Shown: piece after piece, positions 18,560 to 27,423 of the stretch
Numbering within the stretch: position 1 is the stretch's first letter
Layout: every line of letters begins with the position of its first letter
Assembly (NCBI GenBank): GCA_964468205.1
Contig: CAYXVG010000001.1
Location: 124,001 to 188,000, forward strand
Direction: 5' to 3'
Source of the DNA: CAWELS01 sp964468205
Lineage (GTDB): Bacteria > Acidobacteriota > Terriglobia > Bryobacterales > Bryobacteraceae
Length of the DNA: 64,000 nt
The notes under the pieces: generated by a model
Told to the model about the DNA's origin: nothing
The model's input: the letters and a program-made list of their open reading frames with translations, nothing else
The model's database searches: none
Made by a program: the position numbers and the translations under genes

Positions 18560-21109
18560 TCAGAATTCCATCCGGAGCGTTTCCGCCCCCTCCCGGGCAT
18601 ACGCCTTCAACCCGCGGAACTCCCGCCAATCGCGGCCGGGTTCTCCCACTCGCAACGTGAACGTCCCGGTCTTTCGGAACACTTTCGGCGACCAACGCGT
18701 TCCACGAATCCGCAGCGTATAAACGTGCTCCTGCTTGTCTTCATCGACCACTTGAATCACCGGATTCCGCATCCCCGTCACCTCGACCACCGGGAGCCAG
18801 GCCACCGCCTCCTTAGGAAAATTGTCCTCCAGATGGATCGTCTTCGGCCAGCCCGTGAACTGCCGCGCGCCCGGTTGCGACACGTCTCCTAAAATCGGCC
18901 AGCACTCGATCGTGATCTCCCCGCTCTCTTTGTTGAACCTTACGATCCCGTAGCCCGAGGCCTTGTCCATCAGCATCTCCAGCGGATGCTGCCGCCACTC
19001 CCGCTTGGGATTCGCCACCGCCCAGACAGTGATCCTATTACCCAGGCCGTCAACGTGTTCGCCGGTATATTCCGGCATGCCCGGCTGCCGGTTCTTCCCC
19101 GGCGTCTCGGGTTCGTACATCCGGGGATAGCCCGCCGCGATGGACGGCACGCAGAAACTCCAGCCCGAGTCGTTCCACTCCTCCACGCCATGATGCAGTA
19201 TCGACGGCAGGTGCTGGTCGCCCGCATACATGAACGCGAAGCCCTTCCGTAGTTCCCGCAGCGACCGGTCGCGCGCCGACCGCGGCCAGCCGTTCGAGTC
19301 GAGATCGGCCACCAGCCGCATGAAGTCGCCGCCATGCGTCGTGGCGGCATTGGCAAATATCGTCTGGCTTAGCGCTACCTTAAAATCCGCTCCGGTCCAG
19401 TCCGCGGTCCAGTCCTGGATAAACTCGATCTGCCGTTCTCCCAGGATCGTCGCCCCCGGCGGATCGAAAGCGTCGCGGTCAAAGTTGGGATCCGTTACAT
19501 GATCCGGCCGGCCGCCGGTCTCCGGAACAATACCCTTCGGCCCGTTCTTGAACTTCCGGTCTTCGAGGATCCCGAAGCTGATGCGCCCGTAAAGCATGTC
19601 TGTGTAGTAAACTGTGATCCCCTGATCGACCGGCCGCGAATCATACGGGTCCGGAAGGTGCTCCGTCTGCGTTCGCTGCACGGCGTTCACCCATTCCGCG
19701 GCCATCACGTAGCCGCCGCGTTCGTGCTCCTCGATCGGCATCTTACGCCCGCCGCCGCCCCAGATGTTGCCCTGGTACACGTCATGGTCGTCGGGCATGT
19801 GGACCGACGGCCGGTCCCGCATCAGATCGCCGAAGCTCCAGCCAACCAGCCACCACTTGCGCAAGTAGTCGAGCGTGGCCGTCTCCACCGGCAGCCTTTG
19901 AATGCCGTAGCCGGCCACGTTTTCGTAGATCTGGTCGCCGGAGAAAAACAATACATCCGGGTCGTGGTGCTGAAGATTCGTCACCGTCGGCACATTCGGA
20001 AATCCGGTGTCCTGGTTCCCGGTGAAGCCCGCCACGACGATGTCATTCTTGTCCACCGGATCCCGCCGCACCGTTCCTTCCCAGTAATGGGGCCGCGCCT
20101 TGCCATCCGGCCCCGTCTCCTCGTACACGAGCCGGTACGGCGTGTCCTTCGTGTCGTCCCAATCCGCAATGCGGAAGGTCGCGGTCCGCGCCAGCGTGTG
20201 GATTTGTTCCTCGTCGATCGTGGTCCACTCCGCCACGCCTTCCTTCTTAATCTGCAACTGCACGGACTGGCTTTCGCCGGCGCCCAGCGGCGGCATCTGC
20301 GCGGTCATCTTCATCACGCCCTTCGAAAGCGTGTACTGCGACCACAAAATCGGCCCCCAGGCCTGATCCGGATGCGCCTGCACCTTCTCACCCGAAACCA
20401 TCCAGTCCCGGAACCAGAAGCGCACGTTTCCCCCGCGTCGGTTTCCATCCGCGTTGTAGCTGTTCTGATTGGATAACTGAAAATCGGGCGCCCATTCGCT
20501 CACCAGGGCGACGTTGCCCTTGAGTTCCTCGGCGGCCACCTCGCCTGAGGCTTCCCGCAGTTTCTTCCCCGAAGCGTCATGCACCGCTACCGTGATCCGG
20601 TAGCTGCCGCCCGAAGCCTGCGCCGCCGTAAGGCGCAGTTCCACCTCATCCAGCGGAACGCCGCGGTCCCGTCGCCGGAACGCGGCCGTGGCCTGCTCAT
20701 CCCCGACAAAGGGTTTCCCAGTCGTTGTGACGCCGGCATTCACCCCCCTGCCGCGAAGCGCCCAACTGCGGTAGTCGTCGATCGGCCCGTCGATTCCGAT
20801 GCGGAAACCCGCCCACCCCGGGTCGAGATTCGCCGCGCCCCACTCCATGTGACCAAGGCGAATCGACATCGTCACATCTCCCGCGCCCTCGCCGATCTGG
20901 TGGGTCAGCAGGTTTACATTCCGATTCCGCCCGCTCACCACGCATTCCATGCGGCCGTCGTTCAGCCGCCAGTCTTGGAGCGGGTTCGCCCAGTACTCGG
21001 CGCCCAGCCAGACGCGCTCAACCTCGGGAATTCTGCTTTGGAAATCGGCCCCACGTACTCCGGCCGCCAGCGCCAAAACAGGAACTATCAAACAGATCAG
21101 TTGTCTCAT
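18560..21109 (-). CDS. Exported PhoD-like alkaline phosphatase/phosphodiesterase (copy 1)
   Basis: About 849 residues from ATG 21109, where a clean signal peptide starts (MRQLICLIVPVLALAAGVRG); a longer upstream frame has no role I can support. The N-terminal ~330 residues are beta-rich, followed by a PhoD-type metallophosphoesterase: VVAGFTGNQD, LFFSGDQIYE, MPDDHDVYQGNIWGGGG, then FMYAGDQHLPSI, which together supply metal ligands of PhoD enzymes. The last ~120 residues form a further beta domain. It probably frees phosphate from organic phosphates outside the inner membrane. It lies 189 bp after its paralogue (21299-23851), collinear along its length, and downstream of an Oar-like receptor. 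Confidence 0.9.
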   Translation of the reverse strand: MRQLICLIVPVLALAAGVRGADFQSRIPEVERVWLGAEYWANPLQDWRLNDGRMECVVSGRNRNVNLLTHQIGEGAGDVTMSIRLGHMEWGAANLDPGWAGFRIGIDGPIDDYRSWALRGRGVNAGVTTTGKPFVGDEQATAAFRRRDRGVPLDEVELRLTAAQASGGSYRITVAVHDASGKKLREASGEVAAEELKGNVALVSEWAPDFQLSNQNSYNADGNRRGGNVRFWFRDWMVSGEKVQAHPDQAWGPILWSQYTLSKGVMKMTAQMPPLGAGESQSVQLQIKKEGVAEWTTIDEEQIHTLARTATFRIADWDDTKDTPYRLVYEETGPDGKARPHYWEGTVRRDPVDKNDIVVAGFTGNQDTGFPNVPTVTNLQHHDPDVLFFSGDQIYENVAGYGIQRLPVETATLDYLRKWWLVGWSFGDLMRDRPSVHMPDDHDVYQGNIWGGGGRKMPIEEHERGGYVMAAEWVNAVQRTQTEHLPDPYDSRPVDQGITVYYTDMLYGRISFGILEDRKFKNGPKGIVPETGGRPDHVTDPNFDRDAFDPPGATILGERQIEFIQDWTADWTGADFKVALSQTIFANAATTHGGDFMRLVADLDSNGWPRSARDRSLRELRKGFAFMYAGDQHLPSILHHGVEEWNDSGWSFCVPSIAAGYPRMYEPETPGKNRQPGMPEYTGEHVDGLGNRITVWAVANPKREWRQHPLEMLMDKASGYGIVRFNKESGEITIECWPILGDVSQPGARQFTGWPKTIHLEDNFPKEAVAWLPVVEVTGMRNPVIQVVDEDKQEHVYTLRIRGTRWSPKVFRKTGTFTLRVGEPGRDWREFRGLKAYAREGAETLRMEF

Positions 21110-21298
21110 TGCCCTCCCCGGAAGAAAGCCGCCCACGTGAATAGGGGCTATCCACCACGCTATCAAAACCCGGACGCTCCCCGCCTCCGGACGGCCACCT
21201 GCACCCTGCGCCGCTCCTCGCCAACTGGCGGACGGGATTTCGTTTACGCTACGGGACTTTGCGCTCGCGCATCTTCCGCCCCGCCGCTCAAAGCCTGA

Positions 21299-23851
21299 TC
21301 AGAACTGAACTGTCAACGCTGGCGCGGCGCCGGCCGGCCCGGCCTTCTGCCCCCGAAACTCGCGGAAATCCTTGCCTGGCTCGCCAACACGCACCGTGTA
21401 GTTTCCGGTCTCCGTAAATACCTTTGGCGTCCATTTGGCTCCGCGGATCCGCAGCGTGTAGACATGCTCGCCGCTCTCTTCGTCTATTACCTGGATCACC
21501 GGGTTGCGCATTCCGCTCACCTCGACCTCGGGCAGCCATGCCACCGCCTCACGCCCATAGTTCTCCTCCATCCGCACGGTAACCGGCCAGTCCTCGTACT
21601 GGGATTCCGGATGGTCGGCGTCCGAGAGAATCCCCCAACACTCCATCGTGATCTCTCCGGTCTTCTTGTTCAGGCGGACCACGCCGAATCCGGAAGACTT
21701 GTCCTGCGCCTGAAGGGTGGGGTGCTCCCGGAGCTGCCGCTGTGGATTCGCCACCGCCGCCACCGTCATTCGACTGTCGAAGCTATCCAGATGATCGCCC
21801 ATATAGTCTGGCTGAGCGGGTTTTCGGTTCTTACCTGGAGTAAGCGGCTCAAAGGAACGTTGATATCCGACGCTGATCGCCGGTACGCAGAAGCTCCAGC
21901 CCGCATCGCCGAAGTCATCGACGCCCAAGTGCAGGACATTCGGCAAATGCTGATCTCCACCGAGCAGAAAAGCGAAACCCTTCCGCAACTCCCGCAGGGC
22001 GCGGTCGCGGCCGGACTTCGGCCAGCCGTTTGAGTCCAGATCGGCAACCAGGCGCTCGAGCTTCGCCCCGTGATTTGTAGAGAAGGCGGCAAAGATGGTT
22101 TGTGTTACCGATACTTTCATATCGGCCCCCGTCCAGTCGGCCGTCCAATCTTCGATGAACTCGATCTGGCGGTCGCCCAACAGCTTGGCTCCAGGCGGAT
22201 CGAACGCGGCGCGGTCGAAGTCCGGATCCGTAATGTGGTCCGGCCGTCCTCCGCTCTCCGGAACGGTACCACGCGGCCCCGTTTTGAACTTCCGGTCCTC
22301 GATGACGCCGAAGCTGATGCGGCCGTAGAGCACATCGGTGTAGTAAACCGGAATTCCCTGCGCTATCGGTCGCGGATCGTAGGGGTCTGGCAGGTTGCTG
22401 GTCTGCGTGCGGTGCACCATCTTGACCCATTCCGCCGGCATCGCGTAACCGCCTTCTTCATGGCTGGCGAAATCCGTCTTCGCTCCCTCCCCGCCCCATA
22501 TGTTGCCTTGATAAACATCGTGATCATCGGGGATCGTCACCGTCGGGCGATCCCTCATCAGATCCCCGAAGGCCCACCCGTGCAGGAACCACTTCCGCAG
22601 GTAATCGAGCGTCGCCATCTCGATCGATTTCGGGTCGCGGTCCACACCGTAACCGGCCACCTGCTCGTAAATTTGATCGCCCGTGAACAACATGATGTCC
22701 GGGTCGATCTTCTCGACATTGGTGAACACCTCGGGGTGTGGAAAATTGTAGTCCATCGCGCAGGAGAAGCCGGCTACGACGATGGTCTCCTTTTCCACCG
22801 GATCCTTCCGCACGGTGCCTGTCCAGTAGTGGTCCCTCGTTTCCCCATCGGTCTGAACCAGGGCATACGCCACCCGGTACGGCACGTCACGCTCGTCCTC
22901 CCAATCCGCAATGCGGAACGTCGCGGTACGCGCCAGAGTGTGGATGTACTCCCGGTCGGCCTCTTCCCAATCCGCGCTGCCCGGCTTCCGGATCTCGAGC
23001 CGGGCCACCGCCGTATCCCACGGCCCGATCGGCGCCATCTGCGCGGTCAACGTCATAACACCCTTGCTCAATGTGTGCTGCGCCCAAAGAATCGGCCCCC
23101 ATGCCTGCTCCGGCTTCGCTTCCACCTTCTGCCCCGATACCTTCCAGTCGCGGAACCAAAAGCGCACGTTCCCGCCGCGCTGGTTTCCCGGCAACCGGTA
23201 GGAGTTTTGGGGCGAAACCCTGCCCTCCGGTGTCCAGTCGTTTACGATGGCGACGTTGCCGTCAAGAGCTGCGTCGATCACCCGGTACGTGCTGGCTAGT
23301 TCCTCGCCCGTCCGGGGCGAATGCGCCGAAATAGTCAGCCGGTAGCCGCCGCCATAAGGGCGGCCCGCCAAACGCAACTCTACGTCGTCGAGCGCCACCC
23401 CCGAGCCGCTCGCTGCCAGCGCTGTGATTGCGTCTTCCCCGCCAACGAACAGGCGCCCGGTAGTCGTGATGCCCGCATTGATGCCCTCACCGCGGATCGC
23501 CGCGCTCCGGTAGCCCTCCAGCGGGCCCCGAATGCCCACCCGGAAACCGGCCCACCCCGGCGAGAGCCTCGCCGCGCCCCACTCCATGTGGCCAAGACGC
23601 ACACGCAACGAGAACGGTCCGGACGATTCGTCAAGCTGGTATGTGAGCAGGTTTACATTGCGGTTGGCCCCGCTTCGAACGCATTCGATGCGGCCGTTGG
23701 CGATCCGCCAATCTTGCAAGGGATTGGACCAGTACTCCGGCCCGATCCACGGCCGCTCGACCCCGAAGGACAATGCGCTTTCAAATTCCGCGCCGGAGGA
23801 CAGTGAAATCAAACAGAGAATCAGGGCTGTAACTCGACTTAAAGATTTCAT
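21299..23851 (-). CDS. Exported PhoD-like alkaline phosphatase/phosphodiesterase (copy 2)
   Basis: About 850 residues from ATG 23851 with signal peptide MKSLSRVTALILCLISLSSG and GAGAGG-like ribosome site GAGAGGAAC just upstream. It has the same layout as copy 1: NPLQDWRIANGRIECV, VVAGFSCAMDYNFP, LFTGDQIYEQVAGYG, IPDDHDVYQGNIWGG, FLLGGDQHLPNV. The two proteins align end to end by eye with most motif residues identical, so they arose by tandem duplication. It lies directly behind an intrinsic terminator that separates it from the upstream Oar-like gene. Enzyme class is well supported; substrate preference (phosphomonoester or diester) is not. Confidence 0.9.
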   Translation of the reverse strand: MKSLSRVTALILCLISLSSGAEFESALSFGVERPWIGPEYWSNPLQDWRIANGRIECVRSGANRNVNLLTYQLDESSGPFSLRVRLGHMEWGAARLSPGWAGFRVGIRGPLEGYRSAAIRGEGINAGITTTGRLFVGGEDAITALAASGSGVALDDVELRLAGRPYGGGYRLTISAHSPRTGEELASTYRVIDAALDGNVAIVNDWTPEGRVSPQNSYRLPGNQRGGNVRFWFRDWKVSGQKVEAKPEQAWGPILWAQHTLSKGVMTLTAQMAPIGPWDTAVARLEIRKPGSADWEEADREYIHTLARTATFRIADWEDERDVPYRVAYALVQTDGETRDHYWTGTVRKDPVEKETIVVAGFSCAMDYNFPHPEVFTNVEKIDPDIMLFTGDQIYEQVAGYGVDRDPKSIEMATLDYLRKWFLHGWAFGDLMRDRPTVTIPDDHDVYQGNIWGGEGAKTDFASHEEGGYAMPAEWVKMVHRTQTSNLPDPYDPRPIAQGIPVYYTDVLYGRISFGVIEDRKFKTGPRGTVPESGGRPDHITDPDFDRAAFDPPGAKLLGDRQIEFIEDWTADWTGADMKVSVTQTIFAAFSTNHGAKLERLVADLDSNGWPKSGRDRALRELRKGFAFLLGGDQHLPNVLHLGVDDFGDAGWSFCVPAISVGYQRSFEPLTPGKNRKPAQPDYMGDHLDSFDSRMTVAAVANPQRQLREHPTLQAQDKSSGFGVVRLNKKTGEITMECWGILSDADHPESQYEDWPVTVRMEENYGREAVAWLPEVEVSGMRNPVIQVIDEESGEHVYTLRIRGAKWTPKVFTETGNYTVRVGEPGKDFREFRGQKAGPAGAAPALTVQF

Positions 23852-23862
23852 GTTCCTCTCGC

Positions 23863-23897
23863 AAAAAAGGGGCGCCCGGGCAATCCCAGGTGCCCCC
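23863..23897 (-). terminator. Intrinsic terminator between the Oar-like gene and PhoD copy 2
   Basis: Read on the minus strand: GGGGCACCTGGG, loop ATTG, CCCGGGCGCCCC (one A-C mismatch, one T-G pair), then six T. The U-tract ends only 12 nt before the ATG at 23851, next to the ribosome site GAGAGGAAC. Confidence 0.85.
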
Positions 23898-23931
23898 ATT
23901 CAATCTAAACAGTCTATTACGTTCCGCGGAT

Positions 23932-26900
23932 TCAGAACATCAGTTTCAACGCGAACTGAATCACCCGCGGCGATTCGGTCGAGGTGATCCGCCCGAAATT
24001 TCCCGCCGAGCGGTTCATGTTCGGGTTGCCGAGGTTGGCGTGGTTGAACAGGTTGAAGAACTCGCTCCGGAACTGCAGGCGAACCTGCTCGGTTACCGGA
24101 ATGTTCTTGAAGAGTCCAAAGGTGACGTCCCAACCTCCTGGACCTTCCACGATGTTCCGCCCGGCGCTGCCGAAGGTGCCCGGCGCATTCACCACGAAGG
24201 CGTCCGTGTTGAACCACCTGGCCAACTGCGCCTCTTTAGACCGGTCGCCCGGAAGCTCCCATTCGCCGACAACGTCGGCGCGGTCCTGGTTGATGGCGCT
24301 CTGCGAGTTGTCCCGGCCGGACGTCACCGTCAGGTATTGCCCGCTCTCAATGGTGACAATGCCGTTATTCGACCAGCCGCCCAGCACGTGCTTCACGAAT
24401 GGGTTCTGACCCTCAAACCGCGGCAGCTCCCAGATGTAGGAGGCTACGAAGCGGTGGCTGAGGTCGAAGTCCGAGTGGCCCTTCTCGGCGGCGATGTTGA
24501 ACGGATTGGCTGGGGCGTCCCCGTCGGACGAGGAATCGTCCAGAAGCTTGCCGAACGTGTAGTTCGCCAAAACCGTGAAGCCGGAAGCCATGCGCTTGTT
24601 CAGCGTGAGCTGCATGGCGTGGTAGGTCGAATTGCCGCGCGCGCTCATGTCGGTGATGCGCCCGAACGTCGGAAAGAGCGGACGGCGGGTGTTCGCTCCA
24701 CCGGAGCCCGGCAGCGCCGGATTCATTTCGCTGGTCATGAACAGATTGTTGCCCTTGCTCCCCACGTAGGCCGCGGTTAGCACGTAGCTCCGGCCAAACT
24801 GCTGCTGAATGTTGAAGTTCCACTGCTGGGTGATCGCGTTTCGCATGTCCACGTTCCACTGCGTCACCTCCATGGGGGTTACCCAGTTGTAGTTGGCGAT
24901 CTCTTCCTCGGTCTGTGGCGTCGAAAATGGGAACGGATTGCCCGTGTCCCGGTATGGATCCTCCAATCCGCCGCTCGGCCGGTCCACTGTCAGCTTCAGC
25001 GAAAACGGCTGGTTAGTTGAAATCTGGTTGTGCGCCTGCTGGCGGATCTGCGAGTAGAACAAGCCGTAGCCGCCACGAATGCTCGTCTTGCCCGTCCCGA
25101 AGACGTCATAGGCAAAACCGAAACGTGGCGCGAAGTTGCCCCAGCGCTTGTCTACCATCGCCCGGGTCATCCCCGGATCGCCTGGGAATAGTATTCCCTC
25201 GGGAGCCGTGCTAAATACCTGCGACTGCCTCCCGAGATGCACTTGCGAGAACTTGTCGGTCTGGTCGATGAACGGGAAATAGGGCTCCCAGCGCATTCCC
25301 AGGTTCAGGGTCAGGCGCTGGCTCACTTTCCAGTCGTCCTGCACGAACAATGCGAATTCCCAGGTGCGCGGCAGGTTGCTGTCCTCGGCGATCTGGGCGA
25401 ACTGCAACGGCTTTCCGAGCAGGAAGTCGCCCTGCGCGTCGCCGGTGAAAGTATTGCCGAAGCGAACGAATGGATCGCCGCGGAAAAACTCCTGCAGGTC
25501 GAGGATCGAACGGCGGAGATCACCGCCCATACGCACAAAGTGCCGTCCCTTATTCCAGGAAACCGTGTTGCTCACTTGAATGTTCTTCCGGAAGTGGTTC
25601 AGCGGGAACCGCGTGAAAGCCCGCCAGTAGCCGTCGAGCCGGGTGTCGTGCGCGGCCGGCGCTTCCGCCGTCATCGTGCGAGTGAAACCGGCGCCGAAAT
25701 CCATCCACGTCTGGTCACCGGGAGTGATGGAGTTTTGCACACGGTCGATGTCGGCGAATGTAAACGTGAGCGAATTCAGCAGCGTCGGGGTGAACACGTG
25801 CGTGTCGTTCGCGGTGAAGGCCCACTGCCGGTATTCGATCGCGGCTAGAAAGCCAGGCACGTTCGAAACGGCCTGCTCGGTGTCATTCGCCGTGTAGAGC
25901 AATCGGCCATAAAGACGATTGGAGTCGCTGATGTTGTAGTCAGCCTTGGCGATAATCTGCTCGTCGTCAATGGTCTGGCCGCTGGCGAACGTGAACAGAT
26001 CGTCTCCGCGGTTCGGGAGAGGAATGAACGCTTCCTGAAACTGCAGCGCCGGCTGGCTAAGACGGCTCGTCGGGATGATATTGCCGGGGAACGGCTGACC
26101 CGTCGTGGGATCAGTCAGGGTCTTGCCAAACCCCGTGAAATCTCCCGTCCGCATCGCCGCGGTCGGAACCGTGGCCTGTTGCGATCCCGGAGCGCTCCGC
26201 TCCCGCGTCCCCTGATACGAACCGAAGAAAAACAGCTTGTCCTTGATCACCGGTCCGCCCATGGTGCCTCCGAACTGGTTCCGCTTGAAAGGCGGAACGT
26301 CCGAGGCGAAGAAGCTCCGGGCGTTCAGTTTCTCGTTCCGGAGAAACCAGAAGGCCGTCCCGTGAAACTCGTTCGTGCCGGACTTCGTGATCGCGTTCAT
26401 GATCGCGCCGGCGTTCCTTCCCTTGTCGGCGCTATAGGAGTTGGTTTGAATGCTGAACTCCTGCAAGGCGTCGGGAGAGGGAAACGCGGCCGGCGTGTTG
26501 AAATACGGATCGTGGTTGTCGCCGCCGTCGAGCGTGTAGTTGTTCGAGTTCGTGCGCGAACCGTTGATCGAAACCGACGGGTTCTGCGCCTGTCCTGCCC
26601 CGGCTCGCCGGCCTACCCCAGCCACCAGGTATTGCAACTCAATGGCATTGCGGCCGTTCAACGGCAATTCCACGATGCGCCGCTCGTCAACTACTTCCTT
26701 GATCGCGCCCTCGCGCGTCTCCACCTGAGCGACCGCGGCTTCGACGGTCACGCTCTCGGTCACCGCGCCCACCTCCAGGGAGAAATGGACGCGTCGGTTC
26801 TCGTCCACCTGTGTTTGGATATCGTCCTGAATGACGGTCTTGAATCCAGACGATTCCGCGGATACCGAGTAGATACCCACAGGCAACTGCGAGACAACAT

Positions 26901-27105
26901 ATCCGCCGGTCTCGTCCGTGGTCACCTGCCGGGTCAAACCGGTCAAGACGTTGTTCACGGTAATGAGCGCGCCGGGAACCACGGCTCCGCTAGCGTCCGA
27001 TACCGTTCCGAAGATCGTTACCGTCCCCTGCGCAATCAGCGCGGAAGGCAGCAAGAGAAGGAGGACACACGTCCACCTAAGCAAATTCGACAAGGAAATT
27101 CTCAT
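23932..27105 (-). CDS. Oar-like TonB-dependent outer-membrane protein with carboxypeptidase-regulatory-like domain
   Basis: About 1057 residues from ATG 27105 (a TTG two codons earlier is less likely). Order: signal peptide (ending PSALIAQ), a beta-sandwich TTVTIFGTV-type regulatory domain (about 25-115; FGTVSDASGAVVPGA), a plug domain (VVDERRIVELPLNGRNA, SINGSRTNSNNYTLDGG, FHGTAFWFLRNEKLNARSFF), then a long barrel ending in FALKLMF with terminal Phe. This architecture is massively expanded in Acidobacteria. It probably binds or imports a large ligand. It heads the cluster with two PhoD-like phosphatases, so a phosphorylated polymer or phosphate-linked substrate is plausible (inference). Confidence 0.9.
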   Translation of the reverse strand: MRISLSNLLRWTCVLLLLLPSALIAQGTVTIFGTVSDASGAVVPGALITVNNVLTGLTRQVTTDETGGYVVSQLPVGIYSVSAESSGFKTVIQDDIQTQVDENRRVHFSLEVGAVTESVTVEAAVAQVETREGAIKEVVDERRIVELPLNGRNAIELQYLVAGVGRRAGAGQAQNPSVSINGSRTNSNNYTLDGGDNHDPYFNTPAAFPSPDALQEFSIQTNSYSADKGRNAGAIMNAITKSGTNEFHGTAFWFLRNEKLNARSFFASDVPPFKRNQFGGTMGGPVIKDKLFFFGSYQGTRERSAPGSQQATVPTAAMRTGDFTGFGKTLTDPTTGQPFPGNIIPTSRLSQPALQFQEAFIPLPNRGDDLFTFASGQTIDDEQIIAKADYNISDSNRLYGRLLYTANDTEQAVSNVPGFLAAIEYRQWAFTANDTHVFTPTLLNSLTFTFADIDRVQNSITPGDQTWMDFGAGFTRTMTAEAPAAHDTRLDGYWRAFTRFPLNHFRKNIQVSNTVSWNKGRHFVRMGGDLRRSILDLQEFFRGDPFVRFGNTFTGDAQGDFLLGKPLQFAQIAEDSNLPRTWEFALFVQDDWKVSQRLTLNLGMRWEPYFPFIDQTDKFSQVHLGRQSQVFSTAPEGILFPGDPGMTRAMVDKRWGNFAPRFGFAYDVFGTGKTSIRGGYGLFYSQIRQQAHNQISTNQPFSLKLTVDRPSGGLEDPYRDTGNPFPFSTPQTEEEIANYNWVTPMEVTQWNVDMRNAITQQWNFNIQQQFGRSYVLTAAYVGSKGNNLFMTSEMNPALPGSGGANTRRPLFPTFGRITDMSARGNSTYHAMQLTLNKRMASGFTVLANYTFGKLLDDSSSDGDAPANPFNIAAEKGHSDFDLSHRFVASYIWELPRFEGQNPFVKHVLGGWSNNGIVTIESGQYLTVTSGRDNSQSAINQDRADVVGEWELPGDRSKEAQLARWFNTDAFVVNAPGTFGSAGRNIVEGPGGWDVTFGLFKNIPVTEQVRLQFRSEFFNLFNHANLGNPNMNRSAGNFGRITSTESPRVIQFALKLMF

Positions 27106-27423
27106 TCCCAAACCTCACAATCTGTTTCTTCTGTTAACCCGGTTGCGCCCGCCCCTCGAGCGCAACAAAACAAAAATCGCTTCTGACCCGAAGTATACAT
27201 CAATAACGCGTTACACTGCCGCACACCACCTGACACTTTGCTTTCGTAACCTAATCTCCGCCCGCGCGATTTCCCGGACCGCCTAACCGGCTGCCAACAC
27301 ACAGGGGCGGGGCTCGCCTCGCCCGCTTGCCCGCTCTCTGCCCCCGCGTCGCGCCCGGAGACAGGAGATATCCGGCCAATAATTCTGGAAACCAGAACGC
27401 CACGTTTTGATGTCTAAAGGGCC
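27106..27423. promoter_or_regulatory. Divergent promoter region of the Oar-like gene and the TPR gene
   Basis: 318 bp without a convincing gene. On the minus strand a TATACT (plus-strand positions 27192-27197) lies about 90 bp before the Oar-like start and could be a -10 box; no good -35 accompanies it. A run of AT-rich sequence near 27180-27250 contrasts with the GC-rich flanks. Confidence 0.35.

Noticed and set aside
19499..23299. Long plus-strand frames opposite both PhoD genes
   Set aside because: They are His/Arg/Val-rich shadows at the same relative positions in both paralogues, which follows from the duplicated antisense, not from independent coding.
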